From Nomia melanderi (taxonomy: Eukaryota > Arthropoda > Insecta > Hymenoptera > Halictidae), in contig NC_135008.1 in the NCBI RefSeq assembly GCF_051020985.1, forward strand, positions 7,812,001-7,876,000: a stretch of DNA of 64,000 bases, written 5' to 3'. A program made the translations under genes and the position numbers. A model generated the notes under the pieces. The model worked only from the letters and a program-made list of their open reading frames with translations. It searched no databases and was not told where the DNA came from. Position 1 is the stretch's first letter. Every line of letters begins with the position of its first letter. This document shows, piece after piece, positions 61,429 to 64,000 of this stretch.

Positions 61429-64000
61429 GGCACTGTCCACCAGCAAGAAAGGAACGGAGCGATCGAATAGAGCCTGGTAACCAGGAAGCACAAATATTTA
61501 CGTATATTAGGCTCGTTATTGGTCGGGGCGTTGTTACCCTCAAGGCCGCGCACGCCACCGGCCGAGGAGTCGCCGCGCCGGCCGTCGAAATATCAGATGA
61601 TTTTCACGTTTTGATGGAGTTGTTGACCCTTGTAAGGGTACCTGCGTGCCGCCACGATTACACACTTTCAGCGCGTTAGTGTGAACGCGCGCGTCTACCT
61701 GTCCGGTCAAGGTAGGCGATCCATCATCGTGTCAACGGAGCGTTACACTGGACGAGGAATTTCGAACATTCTCCCGTATCTGCCCCGGTCGGAACATTTT
61801 TTCGGGCCGACGCAGATAAAAGACCCTTCCCCGCTTCCTCCAGCGGGCGACAGACGTGAAACGAAAAAAGGAGGAGCCAAGGGGGGGAAAAAGGGGAACC
61901 GAGTGGAAAAGAGGCAAGACAAAAGGAGGCTGTAATTGTATCGGCGATAAGGCGAATAAAGAGGCAAAGAGGAAACGAAAAGCACCGTGAAAACGAGCTG
62001 GGGAATCGGCCGGAGCGAACCACCGATTAAATGGCACGTACAGAGAAGAAGTATCCTTTCCATTTTCGGTTTCCGCTCAACCCAAACGGATAATCGCTTG
62101 TTTGCTGCCTTCTGGAGGTCGCCTCCTGAGGATCCTCAGACTGTTCTTCTGTCGGTGCACGACGAGTATCCGACGAATTAACGTAAATCCTTTTTAAATA
62201 ATAAGTCCCTCGTTAAGTGTAATGAATCCTTTGGGAATAAGGAGCCGCGGTCCCATTGTACGGCCGGAGTTGTTGGCCCAGTGGAAACGGTGCCAGTGGG
62301 ACAAGCGGAGATCCCGGGACCCGAGAAATGGGCCAGAACTCCGCCGGCAATCGGCTCGCTCGTGCTTAGCCTCCTTATTAGCTGGGCTTGGATATTTGGA
62401 TACCCTTAATCCCTTTTCTACGATTCCAAGTCCAATCTACCTGATCGAACGGTGACAAATAATATTAAGTTGGCTGCGACGCCAGCGTGCGCTCTACCGC
62501 CGGACCTGCTATCTGATTTTCAAGCACCCGCCGCGAAAGATGATCCTACGCTGACAAAAGGCGTCGAGGATCGACCTAACCATCGGCCGCAGTTTCCTAC
62601 GAAATATCGCCGTGCCGGAGAAGCAAAGCTGGGATGGTATGCCTACTTTTCTCGTGCGGATCTCTTCGGGGGTGGAAGAACGGTCTGGCCTGCCCCTAAC
62701 TGGCCTTGTAACAGTGCGACAAAAAGATGCTTCTAAGGTCCGCACAAAGGACCCGCACAATTTGCCGGGATATTTGTGCCGAAGGAGAGTCCTTTGTGGC
62801 TCGTGCAAAATTATATTGAGACGCTACCGGTTCGTTCGAATTATTTGCTGGACGTGTTTGCGTCGCTGCGTTTGACAGTGTTTGGTGCTCGGCTGTGGGC
62901 CGAGGGGGATGAAGTTGAACTTTGGGCTTCGCGAACTTGGAGCGCCGTTCTTCATTTTCGTGTTACATACGAATGTCGTTGGAAAGTGATTCATAGGAAT
63001 AGTTTGTTGTTTAACGATCATTATAAATATTTTCTACTCGTAGAGTAGAAGTTAGAACACAGTGATTCGTGTTACTAAATTATTTAGTAAGAAACTTCCT
63101 TTCTAATCTCCTTCACCTACTGATCACAGATGTCGAGCGTAGTATATAATCATTTGTGTCCTACATCTTCACAAACGTAGTCGTTCGTACACATTTATCT
63201 CCCATCGATCATTACCTGTCTAGCCTCGCCTGTTTACCCAGGAATTCCTGCATCAGCTCGCATCACAACAAACGCGAGAGTATAAATTCAATCATAACCA
63301 TACCCACTACAACCAACTACTATAAATAATTCTTGATCGATACCACAGAAGAACACACGTTCCACAAATAACCTTCTCAACAGCATCGTTCCCTTGATCA
63401 CAAAACACCTTCAACCTCAAAACTTAAAATCCCAAGCAACCAACAGAAAACCAAGAAGCTCGCTCAAAATTTCCTCAAAAAGGAAGCCCCCGCTGATTAT
63501 TTCCCATCCGCAATGAAACGTCCACGCATCGTTGCGCCAGGCAGACGAAGAAAGGGACCAAAAGAAAGAATGGGAGCGAAGGAGAGAACGAAGACAGAGC
63601 GAGCAAAAAAGGAAAGCAAACTCGAATCGGCGAAGGAGGGGGTACAGAGGAAAAATCCATGGCCGGCACGTCGAGTCAAGTTCGATGATCGAGAAGAGAG
63701 ATCCACGGGATACAGGCGAGGCGGATCGAAGGGAAAAACGAGAGGACCAGCTGAACGGGCGAGTTTCTAAGGCGGTGGCGGCCTTTAAAAGATGCCGGAC
63801 GCTTTGATGTTCGCCACACGTCATCTCGCGCGTTACCACGCCGCGGGCTCTTCAACCACCGAAACCGACGAAATAGCGACGCACCCTCTATCGTTGAGCG
63901 CGTGTGCGTGGTCCCTTCGGCTGGGATCGCTGTAGGGTGGGAATCGGCGACCCCCTTCCCGTCGCCGCGTAACTTTCGACCGTCCGCCCCGGAACAGGGT
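61429..64000. other. right end of the window, CpG-rich islands, no gene recognised
   Basis: GC-rich patches at 61540-62030, 62220-62960 and 63480-64000, the last with a purine-rich tract at 63550-63760. Overlapping open frames of 60-140 codons on both strands carry no recognisable motif. Confidence 0.5.

Noticed and set aside
1..64000. eyeless rather than twin of eyeless
   Set aside because: Linker KP, TTPVV, the KLRMFNGQ..GW block and FSNEQ all favour toy; an eyeless-like call is possible only if the host lineage blurs these markers.
1..64000. CRISPR arrays, tRNA or rRNA genes, viral integrations, prokaryotic operons
   Set aside because: No spaced direct repeats, no cloverleaf or rRNA-like sequence seen by eye, and no retroviral or other viral protein similarity in any frame.

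Overview
The window is insect nuclear DNA. It has moderate GC, is rich in CpG, has many (CT)n/(GA)n tracts, contains no bacterial-style gene packing, and holds widely spaced small exons with canonical GT-AG junctions. The only gene I can identify with confidence is a Pax6 orthologue on the minus strand. Residue choices in the paired domain and homeodomain match twin of eyeless (toy) better than eyeless. Hymenoptera (bee, ant or wasp) is my best guess for the organism, but this is inference from base composition and repeat style; the species cannot be named.

Layout. Positions 1-29574 hold the 5' two thirds of toy, read right to left. Exon 29286-29574 carries the probable start codon. A 14-kb intron follows, then two paired-box exons (15049-15301 and 14790-14970) separated by only 78 bp. 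Next come an exon finishing the paired domain and starting the linker (9330-9606), a linker plus homeobox exon (5559-5723), and a second homeobox exon (4800-4882). The phases chain without a break: 13+253+181+277+165+83 = 972 nt, or 324 codons. The homeobox stops after homeodomain residue 46, so the recognition-helix exon and the whole C-terminal transactivation region lie beyond the left edge.

Positions 29575-40300 are the presumed 5' flank and 5'UTR territory of toy. They hold a possible 197-bp UTR intron, a cluster of YY1/Pho-type ATGGCGG motifs at 30.9-31.7 kb with a 15-bp perfect hairpin, and a CpG-rich, GAGA-rich block at 38.4-40.3 kb that looks promoter-like. Positions 40300-64000 contain no coding exon that I recognise. 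They alternate CpG-rich islands with AT-rich stretches.

The other clear content is a set of short, non-coding, TTAA-bounded inverted-repeat elements (piggyBac-like MITEs) at 19.1, 28.7-29.1, 55.1-55.7, 57.0, 59.3 and 61.2 kb. Two of them (59263-59487 and 61205-61428) are opposite-orientation copies of one 225-bp family. The most interesting gene-level observation is that the 78-bp paired-box intron has no stop codon and a length divisible by three. Its retention would insert 26 residues at the end of the DNA-recognition helix of the PAI subdomain, which recalls the vertebrate Pax6(5a) isoform but lies at a different position.
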